64,000 nt of DNA, from positions 404,232 through 468,231 of the forward strand of contig NZ_JAAZWE010000004.1 of NCBI RefSeq assembly GCF_013185185.1, read 5' to 3'. Positions 42,197 to 53,855 of the stretch are shown one piece after another. Positions within the stretch are counted from its first letter, which is position 1; each line of letters opens with the position of its first letter. The stretch is from Saccharibacillus endophyticus (lineage in GTDB: Bacteria; Bacillota; Bacilli; Paenibacillales; Paenibacillaceae). A program made the translations under genes and the position numbers. Under the pieces are notes generated by a model. That model worked only from the letters and a program-made list of their open reading frames with translations, was not told the DNA's origin and searched no databases.

Positions 42197-43948
42197 TTAT
42201 TTGCCCGGAGCAGGCTTCAAACCGCCGAAAACGACCGCTTCGTACGGACGCAGCTTGCGGGGTACGACGTCGACCTTCGCGTTAGTATCGTCGTTTTGCC
42301 CCCTATGCTCCCCGTCTTCGCCGTCCGATTCGTAGTTGCCGAGCAAACGATACGCGGACTCGGTACACACGCCGATGTCCTCGGGCAGCTCGAACTCCGC
42401 ATCTTTTTCCGAAAAGTTCAGCAGGACCAGACCTTGGCTTTTATGGTTTCTGCGAATGTAAGCAAAGACCTGCTCATGCTCTTCCAGAATCAGAACATAC
42501 TCGCCGTGCACGACCACTTCGGCATGCTCGCGTCGGATTTCGACCAGTTTACGGTAGTAATTGAGGATGGAGCCCGGATCGGTTTCCTGCGCTTTGACGT
42601 TGATCGACGCATGGTTCGGGTTGACCGGCATCCACGAATCTCCGGTCGTGAAGCCCGCATTCTCGCCGTCGTCCCACTGCATCGGCGTGCGCGCATGATC
42701 CCTCGTGCCCGCCAGCACCCGTTTTTCCACCTCTTCGGGATTTTCTCCCAACTCCTCCGTGCGCGTCCGGTAATAATGCAGCGCCATCTGGTCATCGAGC
42801 TGATCGATCGATTCGAACGGATAATCGGTCATGCCGATCTCCTCGCCTTGATAAATGAACGGCGTGCCCCACAGCGTATGCACCAGCGTCGCCAGCATTT
42901 TCGCCGATTCCGCATGGTACTGTTTATCGTTGCCGAAATGCGACACCATGCGCGGATGATCATGATTGCTCGCGAACAGTCCGAACCAGCCGATATTCAG
43001 CAGCTCTTTTTCCCAACGAGTCACGATTTCTTTCAGTTCGGTCAGCTTCCAATCGCGGCTCTTGAACGCATCGTTCGGATCGTTTCCGATGCTGGGCGAT
43101 TCCATCATGAAGATCATGTCCAGCTCGCGGCGGTCGGGATGCGTGTAACGGGCCACGTCGTCCATCGAGACCATCGAAGCTTCGCCCACCGTGATGATGC
43201 CTTCTTTATGGGAAAACGCTTTTTCGTTCAGTTCGCGCAGATATTCGTGGACATTCGGGCCGTTTTTGAAATGCTTGTAGCCGCTGCCTTCCATTTTGCT
43301 TTCGTTCGTGTCGGGCAGTTCGCTGTCTTTGGAGATGACGTTGATCGCATCGAGCCGGAAGCCGTTGACGCCTTTATCGATCCAATAGCGAACCATCTTC
43401 TGAATTTCCTCGCGGACCTTCGGATTGTCCCAGTTGAGGTCGGGCTGTTTTTTGTTGTAAAGATGCAAATAATATTCGCCGGTCGCATCGTCGTACGTCC
43501 ATGCGCTGCCGCCGAGGTACGACGTCCAATTGTTCGGCGGTTCGCCGTCTTTTTCGCCTTTGCGCCAAATATAATAGTCCCGGTAGGGATTGTCTTTGGA
43601 GCTGCGGGAACGCTTGAACCAGCGGTGCTCGTCGGACGTATGATTCAGCACGAGGTCCATCCAGAGGTCCATGCCGCGCGCGTGCGTCTGTCGCAGCAGC
43701 TCTTCCCAATCTTCCATCGTGCCCATCATGGGATCGATCTCGCGTTGGTTCGACACGTCATAGCCCTGATCGACGCGCGGGGATTCGTAAACGGGACTAA
43801 GCCAGATCGTATCGACGCCGATCGATCGAATATAATCCAGGCGGGAAGTAATTCCTTGAATATCGCCGTTCCCGTCTTCGTTCGAATCCTGGAAGCTGCG
43901 GGGGAAGATTTGATAGACGACTTTTTCTTTCCACGATTCGTGCTGCAT
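42197..43948 (-). CDS. GH13 alpha-glucosidase (oligo-glucosidase type)
   Basis: A 583-residue cytoplasmic glycosidase of the GH13_31-like group. The TIM-barrel catalytic residues are intact: nucleophile D200 in GFRLDAIN, acid/base E256 in TVGEASM and transition-state stabiliser D330 in SNHDHPR. The residue after the nucleophile is Ala201; in this group Val here favours alpha-1,6 bonds and Ala/Thr favours alpha-1,4, so maltose-type substrates are likely. The C-terminal beta domain has a short acidic insert (SDGEDGEHRGQNDD). GGGAAGGGG precedes the ATG. It is separated from the GH27 gene by two hairpins. Confidence 0.93.
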   Translation of the reverse strand: MQHESWKEKVVYQIFPRSFQDSNEDGNGDIQGITSRLDYIRSIGVDTIWLSPVYESPRVDQGYDVSNQREIDPMMGTMEDWEELLRQTHARGMDLWMDLVLNHTSDEHRWFKRSRSSKDNPYRDYYIWRKGEKDGEPPNNWTSYLGGSAWTYDDATGEYYLHLYNKKQPDLNWDNPKVREEIQKMVRYWIDKGVNGFRLDAINVISKDSELPDTNESKMEGSGYKHFKNGPNVHEYLRELNEKAFSHKEGIITVGEASMVSMDDVARYTHPDRRELDMIFMMESPSIGNDPNDAFKSRDWKLTELKEIVTRWEKELLNIGWFGLFASNHDHPRMVSHFGNDKQYHAESAKMLATLVHTLWGTPFIYQGEEIGMTDYPFESIDQLDDQMALHYYRTRTEELGENPEEVEKRVLAGTRDHARTPMQWDDGENAGFTTGDSWMPVNPNHASINVKAQETDPGSILNYYRKLVEIRREHAEVVVHGEYVLILEEHEQVFAYIRRNHKSQGLVLLNFSEKDAEFELPEDIGVCTESAYRLLGNYESDGEDGEHRGQNDDTNAKVDVVPRKLRPYEAVVFGGLKPAPGK

Positions 43949-44092
43949 TAACAGTTGCCCCTTCCCGTATCGGTAATTGAAGTGCGAGGTCGCTTGAGTT
44001 ATTTACCCGCAAAAAGCATATTCGACTGTCGGATCGGAAAAGCTTGGGGCCTGAATGGACCGGATGGCGAAAAAGCAGACTTGCACCCTATC

Positions 44093-44166
44093 AAGTCCGC
44101 TTATCCCGAGCGGACTTTTTTGCGTTAAAAGAAAAGGAACCTTCGTCGCGCATTCGAAGGTTCCTT
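44093..44166. terminator. Two hairpins between the GH13 and GH27 genes
   Basis: AAGTCCGC/GCGGACTT (44093-44117) with a plus-side T-run and AAGGAACCTTCG/CGAAGGTTCCTT (44134-44166) followed on the minus side by TTCTTTT. The second terminates the GH27 gene. Confidence 0.8.
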
Positions 44167-44200
44167 GAATTTCGGAAAAGGCTCGATTCCGCTTTGTCGG

Positions 44201-45499
44201 CTATTCCGCCGTCACCGCGAACAGGCGGCTGCCGTGCGGCGGGAGTTCCGCGCGCAGCACCCCTTCGGGCGCGGCTGCGTCCTGCCGCGCCCATAGATCG
44301 CGGACGCGCGCATCCGGCGCGGACTCGATCTCGCTCAGGGCCAGGGAGATCTCGGCAGGCTCGTCGCCGAGATTGAACACGCCCACGTTCAAGCCGCCCT
44401 CCGGCCGGCTTGAAGTCCAGATCCGGATGCTGTCCGGATCTCCGGAGCGCCGCGGCAGCGGGCGCGGGTCGGAGCCGTCACGCGAGACGGCCAGTACTTC
44501 GTCGTTGGTGAGCAGCGACAAGGTCCACTCGTCGTTGCTGCGCAGTTCGCCGCCGAACATGAGCGGCGAGCGGAACAGGCTCCACAGGGTCATCATCGTG
44601 ACCTGCTCGTCGCGGGTAAAGCGCGTCATGCGGTCTTCGTCGCCGCCGTCGACGCTGCGAATGCCGATCCGGCCGAGCGGCAGCATGTCGCAGTCCGGGA
44701 AATGTCCCGGCCCCACATGCGGCGCCCAAGCTTCGCAGCGCTCGAACATGCCGCGCAGCAGGAACCAATGATCCCAATAATCGTCGGTCATGCGCCACAG
44801 GTTGGCGTTGGCGATCAGATGCTCGGCTTTGTCCACGTGAGCAGGGCCCGGCGATAAACTCAGTACCATGTCGCGGCCGCTGTTTTCGATCGCGCGGCGG
44901 ATCAGCTCGACCTCGCCCTCATGGTAGCCGTACAGCCTCGAATCGGCGATATCGTCGACTTTTACGTAATCGACGCCCCAGTCCGCATACAGCGCGAACA
45001 AGGAATCATAGTATGCCTGCGCGCCTTCTTTAGACGGATCGACGCCGTACATGTCCGTGTTCCACGGACAGATCGAATTCGCGTGCGCGATCTGCCGTGC
45101 AGTCGCGTCCGTACCGAGAAGCTTCGTATCCGCGTGAACGGCCTGACGCGGAATGCCTCGCATGATATGAATCCCGAACTTTAGGCCCAGCCCGTGCACG
45201 TAAGCCGCCAGTTCGCGGAACCCGCCTCCGTCGGCCGCGGAAGGGAAACGGTTGGCAGCCGGGATCAAACGCGAATATTCATCCATCTCCAGCGGCACGA
45301 ACGGCCGATAACGGGACGAATACGCGCCCGGTTCATACCATTGGATATCGACGACGACGTATTCCCAGCCGTGCTTTTTCAAATGTTCCGCCATATAATC
45401 CGCATTGCCGCGAACTTCTTCTTCCGTCACGCTCGCGCCGTAGCAATCCCAGCTGTTCCAGCCGAGCGGCGGCGTCTGCGCGTATCCGTGATGCTTCAT
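44201..45499 (-). CDS. GH27 alpha-galactosidase
   Basis: A 432-residue enzyme without signal peptide. The GH27 layout is clear: TPPLGWNSWDCYG at the start, WEYVVVDIQWYEP, VDYVKVDDI carrying the nucleophile Asp near 180, and WRMTDDYWDHW carrying the acid/base Asp near 235, then a C-terminal beta domain. It would remove alpha-galactose (or beta-arabinopyranose in some members) from imported oligosaccharides. The start at 45499 is chosen from GAGAGGAGC upstream; a 21-residue extension lacks a site. Lies downstream of the GH51 genes and is plausibly part of a plant-cell-wall sugar block. Confidence 0.92.
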   Translation of the reverse strand: MKHHGYAQTPPLGWNSWDCYGASVTEEEVRGNADYMAEHLKKHGWEYVVVDIQWYEPGAYSSRYRPFVPLEMDEYSRLIPAANRFPSAADGGGFRELAAYVHGLGLKFGIHIMRGIPRQAVHADTKLLGTDATARQIAHANSICPWNTDMYGVDPSKEGAQAYYDSLFALYADWGVDYVKVDDIADSRLYGYHEGEVELIRRAIENSGRDMVLSLSPGPAHVDKAEHLIANANLWRMTDDYWDHWFLLRGMFERCEAWAPHVGPGHFPDCDMLPLGRIGIRSVDGGDEDRMTRFTRDEQVTMMTLWSLFRSPLMFGGELRSNDEWTLSLLTNDEVLAVSRDGSDPRPLPRRSGDPDSIRIWTSSRPEGGLNVGVFNLGDEPAEISLALSEIESAPDARVRDLWARQDAAAPEGVLRAELPPHGSRLFAVTAE

Positions 45500-45650
45500 G
45501 TTTTTTGCTCCTCTCTTCGTCTCCCTATTGGATGTCCGCCGGACAGGCGCAAAGAATCCCAAGCTCCGTACGCCTCCGTGCGGATACGGCGAAACGGACG
45601 ACGGTTCGTCCGTCGCCCGTTTTATCCGCTTTGGTCGCGCGGTGTCGGTA

Positions 45651-47138
45651 CTAGCCTTTGATCGTCAACACCGTCACCGACATCGGAGGCAGCGTCACGT
45701 CGAGCGCTCCGTTTTCGCCGCGCGCGAAACCGTCGAATGTTTGCGGCGCGATCGTTTCCGGCTGTTCGAACGTGTTATGCGCCTGCATGCCGCCGGACGT
45801 CAGCACGCGTCCGCTCACTTGGCCTTCCGCTCCGATGCCGCGCAGATCCAGCTTGACGCTCGCGCTTTCCGTCGTGCTGATATTGCACAAGCTGATATGC
45901 ACGTCGCCGTCTTTTCTCGATGCGGATACGCTCACCTGCGGCAGCGTCTCCCCGTTCAACTCGTAGTCGGGACTGTCCACGGCCATTTGCAGCACGTCCG
46001 CGTCCTGATGCACTTTGAACATTTCGAATACGTGGTACGTCGGCGTCAGCAGCATCTTGTCGCCTTCGGTCAAAATCATCGCCTGCAGCACGTTGACCAT
46101 CTGCGCGATGTTCGTCATTTTCACCCGTTCGTGATGCTTATGGAAAATATGCAAATGCAGCCCGGCGACCAGCGCGTCGCGCAGCGAGTTCTGCTGGTAC
46201 AGGAAGCCAGGGTTCGTGCCCGGCTCGCTCAAGAACCACGTGCCCCATTCGTCGACGATCAGCGCCACGCGTTTCTCCGGATCGTATTTGTCCATGATCG
46301 TCGTATGGCGCGTGATCAGCTCGTCCATATGCAGCGACTTCTTCATCACTTCGAACCAGCCGGCTTCGTCGAAGCCGAGCGCCGGTTTCTTTTCTTCCCA
46401 GCTGCCTTCCATCGTGTAATAGTGCAGGCTGAGTCCGTCCATATGGCGTCCCGCTTCGCGCATCAGCACTTCGGTCCAATGGTAATCGTCGACGTTCGGT
46501 CCGCCCGCGATCTTGAACAGCTTGTTGTCGCCGTAGTTGCGGGAATACGTCTGGTAACGGCGATACTCGTCGGCGTAATACTCCGCGCGCATATTGCCGC
46601 CGCAGCCCCAGTTCTCGTTGCCGACGCCGAAGTATTTCAGTTTCCAAGGCTTCTCGCGGCCGTTCTCCTGACGCCATTTCGCCATCGGGGATTCGCCGTC
46701 GAACGTCATGTATTCCACCCATTCGGACATCTCCTGCACCGATCCGCTGCCCACGTTGCCGCAGATGTAAGGCTCGGTCTCCAGCAGCTCGCACAGACGG
46801 AAAAATTCATGCGTGCCGAAATGGTTGTTCTCCACCACGCCGCCCCAGTGCGTATTGACCATGCGCGCGCGGCCTTCGCGAGGACCGACGCCGTCTTTCC
46901 AATGATACTCGTCCGCGAAACAGCCGCCCGGCCAGCGCAGTACCGGAATGCTCAAGTTTTTCAGCGCTTGCAGCACGTCTTTGCGGATCCCGTCAATGTT
47001 AGGCGTCTCCGAATCTTCGCCGACCCACATGCCTTCGTAAATGCAGCGTCCCAGATGCTCCGCGAACTGCCCGTAAATATTGCGGTCGATCTTGCCCAAT
47101 GCGACATCGGCGTTTACGACTACGGATGCTTTTGTCAT
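45651..47138 (-). CDS. GH51 alpha-L-arabinofuranosidase (first)
   Basis: A 495-residue cytoplasmic glycosidase releasing arabinofuranose from arabino-oligosaccharides. Catalytic residues are visible: acid/base E175 in GVGNENWG and nucleophile E297 in [16 protein letters not shown] near 70 is the substrate-binding block. Length is normal and no signal peptide is present, fitting an enzyme acting on imported sugars. A palindrome GATTGTACGTACAATC lies 40 bases before the start and resembles the AraR operator. It shares only part of its sequence with the second GH51 enzyme, so the two may differ in linkage preference. Confidence 0.93.
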   Translation of the reverse strand: MTKASVVVNADVALGKIDRNIYGQFAEHLGRCIYEGMWVGEDSETPNIDGIRKDVLQALKNLSIPVLRWPGGCFADEYHWKDGVGPREGRARMVNTHWGGVVENNHFGTHEFFRLCELLETEPYICGNVGSGSVQEMSEWVEYMTFDGESPMAKWRQENGREKPWKLKYFGVGNENWGCGGNMRAEYYADEYRRYQTYSRNYGDNKLFKIAGGPNVDDYHWTEVLMREAGRHMDGLSLHYYTMEGSWEEKKPALGFDEAGWFEVMKKSLHMDELITRHTTIMDKYDPEKRVALIVDEWGTWFLSEPGTNPGFLYQQNSLRDALVAGLHLHIFHKHHERVKMTNIAQMVNVLQAMILTEGDKMLLTPTYHVFEMFKVHQDADVLQMAVDSPDYELNGETLPQVSVSASRKDGDVHISLCNISTTESASVKLDLRGIGAEGQVSGRVLTSGGMQAHNTFEQPETIAPQTFDGFARGENGALDVTLPPMSVTVLTIKG

Positions 47139-47177
47139 CTAACTTCCTCCTCGGGATGTATGTAAACTATCATTTCG

Positions 47178-47193
47178 GATTGTACGTACAATC
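47178..47193. promoter_or_regulatory. AraR-like operator before the first GH51 gene
   Basis: GATTGTACGTACAATC is a perfect 16-bp palindrome with the TGTACGTACA core of Bacillus AraR operators. It is 40 bases from the start at 47138. Derepression by arabinose is expected; no araR gene is in the window. Confidence 0.75.
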
Positions 47194-47359
47194 GTGACTT
47201 TCGGTATTCGGTGCTGACTCCTCGCTCGCTGCGAATGTGCTCGAAACGTCAACATTCGCCCCCATCCTCCAAACAAGCCAACAGGAACGTCCCGGCAGCG
47301 CTTCGCGACTTCCGAAGCGATTGCCGAATCGTTCCTTGTTTGGTTTTCGGGAAACGAGA

Positions 47360-48892
<1,533 letters not shown>

Positions 48893-48951
48893 TCATCCTT
48901 TCCATCTGCAAAATAATGAAGGCTCGCTTCCGGTGAAACGCTTACAAGTAA

Positions 48952-49005
48952 TGCTTTGTCAACTCTTAATCAGAGAACTAGCCTTACTGTATTGTTGACA
49001 AAGCA
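48952..49005. promoter_or_regulatory. Perfect 12-bp inverted repeat containing TTGACA
   Basis: TGCTTTGTCAAC (48952-48963) and GTTGACAAAGCA (48994-49005) are exact reverse complements with 30 bases between. Each arm includes a TTGACA -35 in one direction. No matching -10 at normal spacing was found for the minus strand, so an operator is as likely as a promoter pair. Confidence 0.5.
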
Positions 49006-49056
49006 CTATCGTCGAACCGTAAATCCGGGCGATCGATTGTCAGCTCGGGTATCGGT

Positions 49057-49108
49057 TGTACGGACGGAAGAACCTTTACGCACCCACTTTATCACGCATG
49101 TCCGTACA
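49057..49108. promoter_or_regulatory. Pair of AraR-like operators, 42 bp apart
   Basis: TGTACGGACG (49057-49066) and TGTCCGTACA (49099-49108) match the AraR core TGTACGTACA with one or two changes each. Centre-to-centre spacing is 42 bases, four helical turns, as in cooperatively bound AraR sites of Bacillus subtilis. They lie about 170-215 bases before the second GH51 gene. Confidence 0.65.
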
Positions 49109-49312
49109 AGTCAATTCTTATATGAATTATTAATATTTATGTTAACGACATTAGATCTATTATTCGTTTTTTTATTAAAAACCTAACTTCATCCGACTTG
49201 CGTGCGTCTTGTCAATAACCGATCTTGAATAAGGTTGACGCAAAGCGACGATCCGACAACGGGCGGGAGTACGCAGCGGATACTTGACTAAAAGAAGGAG
49301 GAGAAAATTCCT

Positions 49313-49690
49313 TTGAGCACCAGATCGCAAAGCCTTTATTTCGGCAGCATCGTCTGGACATACCCGGTCCTGGCCTTTTTCATTCTGAGCGGCGCTCCCT
49401 TTTTTCGAACATGGACGATCCCTTTAATCTTCGCTTTGTCCTTCTGTTTATTATGGAAAAACGCGAAGCATTGCGCTTATTCCAATCTGTTGTTGTGGGT
49501 CCTGACCGCGCCGGCCTGGTGGCTCTACGAACATATCCATGCTCCGCCGTCGGCTGTTCATTTATTGGCTTCATGGCCTTTTATCGCGTTGATGCACGTG
49601 TTTCTCGTATTCGTTCCGCAGTTGTTGATCGTACGGGTCCGAAATTATGCGCATGGCGCTTGGTCGGGTCGGCGAACGTTCAAATCCTGA
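49313..49690 (+). CDS. Small multi-pass membrane protein
   Basis: A 125-residue protein with three to four hydrophobic helices and little soluble sequence. It starts with TTG, supported by AAGGAGGAG eleven bases upstream. No family is recognised and it is alone on the plus strand between two carbohydrate genes, ending at a terminator. The AraR-like sites upstream could in principle also affect it. Function unknown. Confidence 0.65.
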   Translation: MSTRSQSLYFGSIVWTYPVLAFFILSGAPFFRTWTIPLIFALSFCLLWKNAKHCAYSNLLLWVLTAPAWWLYEHIHAPPSAVHLLASWPFIALMHVFLVFVPQLLIVRVRNYAHGAWSGRRTFKS

Positions 49691-49702
49691 ACAACGCAAA
49701 AA

Positions 49703-49737
49703 GCCGGATCGCTTTGACGCCGCGATCCGGCCTTTTC
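49703..49737. terminator. Bidirectional terminator between convergent genes
   Basis: GCCGGATCGC (49703-49712) pairs perfectly with GCGATCCGGC (49722-49731), with AAAAA before and CTTTTCAATTTT after. Confidence 0.85.
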
Positions 49738-49741
49738 AATT

Positions 49742-51430
49742 TTACCCCAACCGATAAATCGCCGCCTCGTAAGGCCGCAGTTCGAAGTCGCTTCCCTGCG
49801 TCACGCCCGGTTCGTAGTTGCCGAACAGGAACTCGCGCGGACGCTCGCACAGCCGGTCCGGGCACTTGAACGTCGGCGTCTCCGCGAAGAAGTTCAGCAC
49901 GATCAATAGCGTCTCGTCTTCGAATGTGCGCGTATAGGCGAAAATATGCGGGTCCAGCGGAAGCAGCAGGCGATACTCGCCGTACAGCAGCGTCTGGCTC
50001 ACTTTGCGCAGCTCGATCAGCTTTTTATAGTAATGAAAAATCGAATCCGGGTCGGCGACCGCCGCTTCGGCGTTGATCTCTTCATATCCCGGCGCCAGCT
50101 TGATCCACGGATGACCGGTCGTGAAGCCCGCATGGGACGAAGCATCCCATTGCATCGGCGTACGGCCCGCGTCGCGGGTATTGCGCTTTGCCAGGCGGAG
50201 CGCTTCTGCCTCGTCGATGCCGTTCTCGCTCGCATGGTCGAGGAAATTCAGCGTTTCCTCGTCGCGGAAATCGTCCGCCGTCTCGAAGCCGCCGCCGATC
50301 ATGCCCAGTTCCTCGCCTTGGTAGATGGCCGGCGTGCCTTCGAGCGTCATCAGCAGCGTTGCCAGCATTTTGGCCGACAGTTCGCGGTATTCGCCCGTAT
50401 GGCCGAACCGGGCAACGGAACGCGGTTGGTCATGGTCGGCTAAATTGTTGGCGTTCCAGCCGTGGCCGTGCAGCACCGTCTGCCAATGGCTGATCGACTG
50501 CTTCACGTCGAGCAGCGTCCATGTTTTGTCCGTCCAACGACCGATGCCTTGCGAAGAGTGCGACAGCAGCATATGGTCGGAGTTCAGCACCATGTTCGCT
50601 TTGCCCGGCTCGTCGCTGATCGAATCGAGCGTCTGCGACGGATCGAGCCCGGCCGCTTCGCCGATCGCCACGATATCGTACTCTTCGCCGATCTCTTCAT
50701 ATAAACGTTTGACGATGCCGTTCACCTTGTCCAAACTGGAAAACATCTGATACGCACGTTCGACCGGCATATGCTGCGCGTTGCCCGTATCCTCGTCGTC
50801 GTGCCCTTCCGTTTTCACGATATGGGCGATGGAGTTGAAATGGAACCCGTCGACCCCTTTGTCCGCCCAAAACTTGACGATCTGATACGCTTCCTCGCGC
50901 ACCTTCTCGTTGTCCCAATTGAGGTTCGGTTGGCGATGGCTGTACAGATGCATATAATATTCTTCCGTATCGGCATCGAATTCCCAGACGGAACCGCCGA
51001 AATAAGAGCCCCAATTGTTCGGGAAACCGGAGCCTCGCCCTTCGCGCCAGATATAATAGTTTCGTTTGTCGTTTTTCTTGGATGAGCGCGATTCCTGAAA
51101 CCACGGATGTTCGTTGGAGGTATGGTTGAACGGCATCTCCAGCATGATCTTCATGCTCCGGCTATGCGCTTCCTCCAGTAGACGGTCGAAGTCTTCCATC
51201 TTGCCGAACTTGTCCATGATCTTCCGGTAGTCGCGAATGTCGTAACCGCCTTCATGATCGGGCGAATCGTAGACGGGCGTCAGCCACAGCACGTCCACGC
51301 CAAGATCCTGCAAATAGTCCAACTTGGAAACAATCCCTGCCAAATCCCCGACACCGTCGCCGTTTGCATCCATGAAGCTTTTCGGATAGATCTCATAAAC
51401 GACGCTTTCTTTCCACCATTTCGGATTCAT
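49742..51430 (-). CDS. GH13 alpha-glucosidase-like protein with nucleophile replaced (probable pseudoenzyme)
   Basis: A 562-residue protein aligned along its length with the GH13 enzyme at 42197-43948. The acid/base E258 (AIGEAAG) and stabiliser D334 (ADHDQPR) remain. The nucleophile block GFRLDAIN reads GFHFNSIA (H197, N199), so both the invariant Arg and the catalytic Asp are gone; region I also changes from DLVLNH to EMPFNH (E98). The frame is otherwise open and well conserved, so this is not a decaying pseudogene. Hydrolysis by the normal mechanism should be lost; a sugar-binding or regulatory role is inferred. Start 51430 is chosen near an AAGGAGGAAG ribosome site. It is followed upstream by the glucose dehydrogenase gene. 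Confidence 0.88.
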   Translation of the reverse strand: MNPKWWKESVVYEIYPKSFMDANGDGVGDLAGIVSKLDYLQDLGVDVLWLTPVYDSPDHEGGYDIRDYRKIMDKFGKMEDFDRLLEEAHSRSMKIMLEMPFNHTSNEHPWFQESRSSKKNDKRNYYIWREGRGSGFPNNWGSYFGGSVWEFDADTEEYYMHLYSHRQPNLNWDNEKVREEAYQIVKFWADKGVDGFHFNSIAHIVKTEGHDDEDTGNAQHMPVERAYQMFSSLDKVNGIVKRLYEEIGEEYDIVAIGEAAGLDPSQTLDSISDEPGKANMVLNSDHMLLSHSSQGIGRWTDKTWTLLDVKQSISHWQTVLHGHGWNANNLADHDQPRSVARFGHTGEYRELSAKMLATLLMTLEGTPAIYQGEELGMIGGGFETADDFRDEETLNFLDHASENGIDEAEALRLAKRNTRDAGRTPMQWDASSHAGFTTGHPWIKLAPGYEEINAEAAVADPDSIFHYYKKLIELRKVSQTLLYGEYRLLLPLDPHIFAYTRTFEDETLLIVLNFFAETPTFKCPDRLCERPREFLFGNYEPGVTQGSDFELRPYEAAIYRLG

Positions 51431-51541
51431 GAGTCTTCCTCCTTCCGATTCGCGAACCAAAAGAAGCGGAAAGGTCTCCCCTCTAACGAGACAACTTTCC
51501 GCTTCCCCTCATTTACGTCGAATACATCAAGCGACCGACCG

Positions 51542-52345
<804 letters not shown>

Positions 52346-52553
52346 TTATTTGTACACGTTTGGGCTGTCGCAGAAACTCTATTTTTGCTATCGCTTTTTT
52401 TTAAAAAATCCCCCGAAGTTAAGCTTGGGTTAAGATTCGAGGGTTATAGTACAGATAGAAAGAGGCAACAAACCACCAAACGCGCAAACAGAAGGCCGAC
52501 CTCCATATAGCAAAAAACGACAGGTATCCAAAATAAGAAAGCGAGGAATTTAT

Positions 52554-53045
52554 ATGAAAGCCATGAGAAAAAACAGTACGAAAAGCACGCAGCCCCGAAC
52601 CTTGAGCGCGGCGTCCGAACTTCCGGCGAGAAAAAGCATCAATCTGAAACGGATCTGGATCATCGGTACGCTTGCGCTCGGCATCACTTTGGGAAGCGGA
52701 TTGGCCGGAGGAAAGGTCGAAGCCGAAGCGGTCTACCGCGAGACGCCTCCTGCGTCCAGCGACGACGCAGCGAACAAACCGAACGCCTTCCTGTATGCCC
52801 TCGGCGCGCAAAACGAGCAAGCGGTTTACGACCTGATGTACGAAGGTCTGTCGCTGCGCGAAATCGCTGTTCTCGGCGGAGGCAGCGAAGACGAACTGGC
52901 CGCCCTGCAAGTCCGCGAGCTGGAACAACAGTTGGAGCAACGGCTGGCCGACGGCCAAATCACCAAGGAAGCTTACATAGCGTACAAGGCCGAACTGCCC
53001 GAGATCATCTCGGCGAGCCTGTCGTCGAGTATGAAAAGCTTGTAA
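52554..53045 (+). CDS. Membrane-anchored or exported protein of unknown function
   Basis: A 163-residue protein. A basic N-terminus (residues 1-33) leads to one hydrophobic segment (IWIIGTLALGITLGSGLAG) and a possible cleavage site near VEA-EA. The mature part is helical and acidic (LREIAVLGGGSEDELAALQVRELEQQLEQRLADGQI) and ends with a Ser-rich tail. The pattern of LSLREIAVLGG plus LEQQLEQRLADGQITKE resembles small helical domains seen in secreted Paenibacillaceae proteins, but the family is not named. GCGAGGA precedes the ATG; a terminator follows. Confidence 0.7.
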   Translation: MKAMRKNSTKSTQPRTLSAASELPARKSINLKRIWIIGTLALGITLGSGLAGGKVEAEAVYRETPPASSDDAANKPNAFLYALGAQNEQAVYDLMYEGLSLREIAVLGGGSEDELAALQVRELEQQLEQRLADGQITKEAYIAYKAELPEIISASLSSSMKSL

Positions 53046-53090
53046 TCCTGACGTATACGCCAACCACATAGACCGCTTCAAACGCGCGAC

Positions 53091-53129
53091 GAAGACTCCT
53101 TTTTCTTTTTGGAAAAGGGAGTCTTTTTA
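53091..53129. terminator. Terminator shared by the exported protein and TetR genes
   Basis: GAAGACTCCTTTTTC pairs with GAAAAGGGAGTCTTT (one mismatch and wobble) around TTTTTG, followed by TTTTTAT. Confidence 0.72.
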
Positions 53130-53141
53130 TAATCCTCTTCT

Positions 53142-53705
53142 TTATTCTTCCTCCAACTTGAGCAGCAGCTGTTCGATCCGCAGGGACATCCCCGTCGGCT
53201 CCTCCTCCATTCCGCGCTCGATCCAATCCTGTATCACGCCGAACACGCCTGACACGATAAACAAGCTTTCCGTCTCTTCGAATACGGTCGGCGGATGGCT
53301 CAAGGCCCTTTCGGTCAATATTTCTTGCAGCACTTTGGTTTTGAAAAAGTCTTTGAAGGTATTCGGCGTGAGCAGCGTGTTTTGGGGATCGGCCAGCATG
53401 CGGAACAACGTTCGGTTTTCGTAGACGTAGTCGGTGAGCTTTCGGATAAAATGAACGACGCCTCGGCGATCTTGAATCGGAAACGACTCGTCGTACAACT
53501 GATCCATTCGTTCGAACATCTCTTTCTCGATTTCTTCGTACAACGCGTAAATATCCTGGTAATGCAAATAAAACGTCCCTCTGCCGATATTCGCAAGCTC
53601 CGTGATTTCGAGAATCGTGATTTTGGAGATGGTTTTGGTATCCAGCAGGGTTAAAAAGGCTTGTTTGATCGCTGCCCGGGTTCGGACGGCGCGACGATCT
53701 CCCAC
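53142..53705 (-). CDS. TetR-family transcriptional regulator
   Basis: A 187-residue regulator. The N-terminal helix-turn-helix (RTRAAIKQAFLTLLDTK...ITELANIGRGTFYLHYQDIYALYEE, residues 8-55) is typical TetR; the C-terminal half has the DhaS/TetR_C_7-like pattern (FIRKLTDYVYENRTLFRML). It is divergent from the acetyltransferase gene with 150 bases between, so it may repress that gene and itself. No ligand can be named. Confidence 0.85.
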   Translation of the reverse strand: MGDRRAVRTRAAIKQAFLTLLDTKTISKITILEITELANIGRGTFYLHYQDIYALYEEIEKEMFERMDQLYDESFPIQDRRGVVHFIRKLTDYVYENRTLFRMLADPQNTLLTPNTFKDFFKTKVLQEILTERALSHPPTVFEETESLFIVSGVFGVIQDWIERGMEEEPTGMSLRIEQLLLKLEEE

Positions 53706-53855
53706 GACGGTTCCCCCTCATTTTATGTACAATCCGGACAACCTTGTTCATTAATGGACAAAGTCGGCGAATCCGCTATATTTTATTTCGTTTCCGCTTC
53801 CTACAATAAAGAAAACGCACAGACAAAGAAAATCTGCACACCAAAGGAGAAAACC

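Noticed and set aside
48920..48955. cre site near TGTAAGCGTTTCA upstream of the second GH51 gene
   Set aside because: One base of the consensus is missing, leaving the right half out of register; not strong enough to list.
53661..53855. 65-residue N-terminal extension of the GNAT protein
   Set aside because: It runs through the divergent TetR promoter and into the TetR gene; AAAGGAG is placed for 53856.
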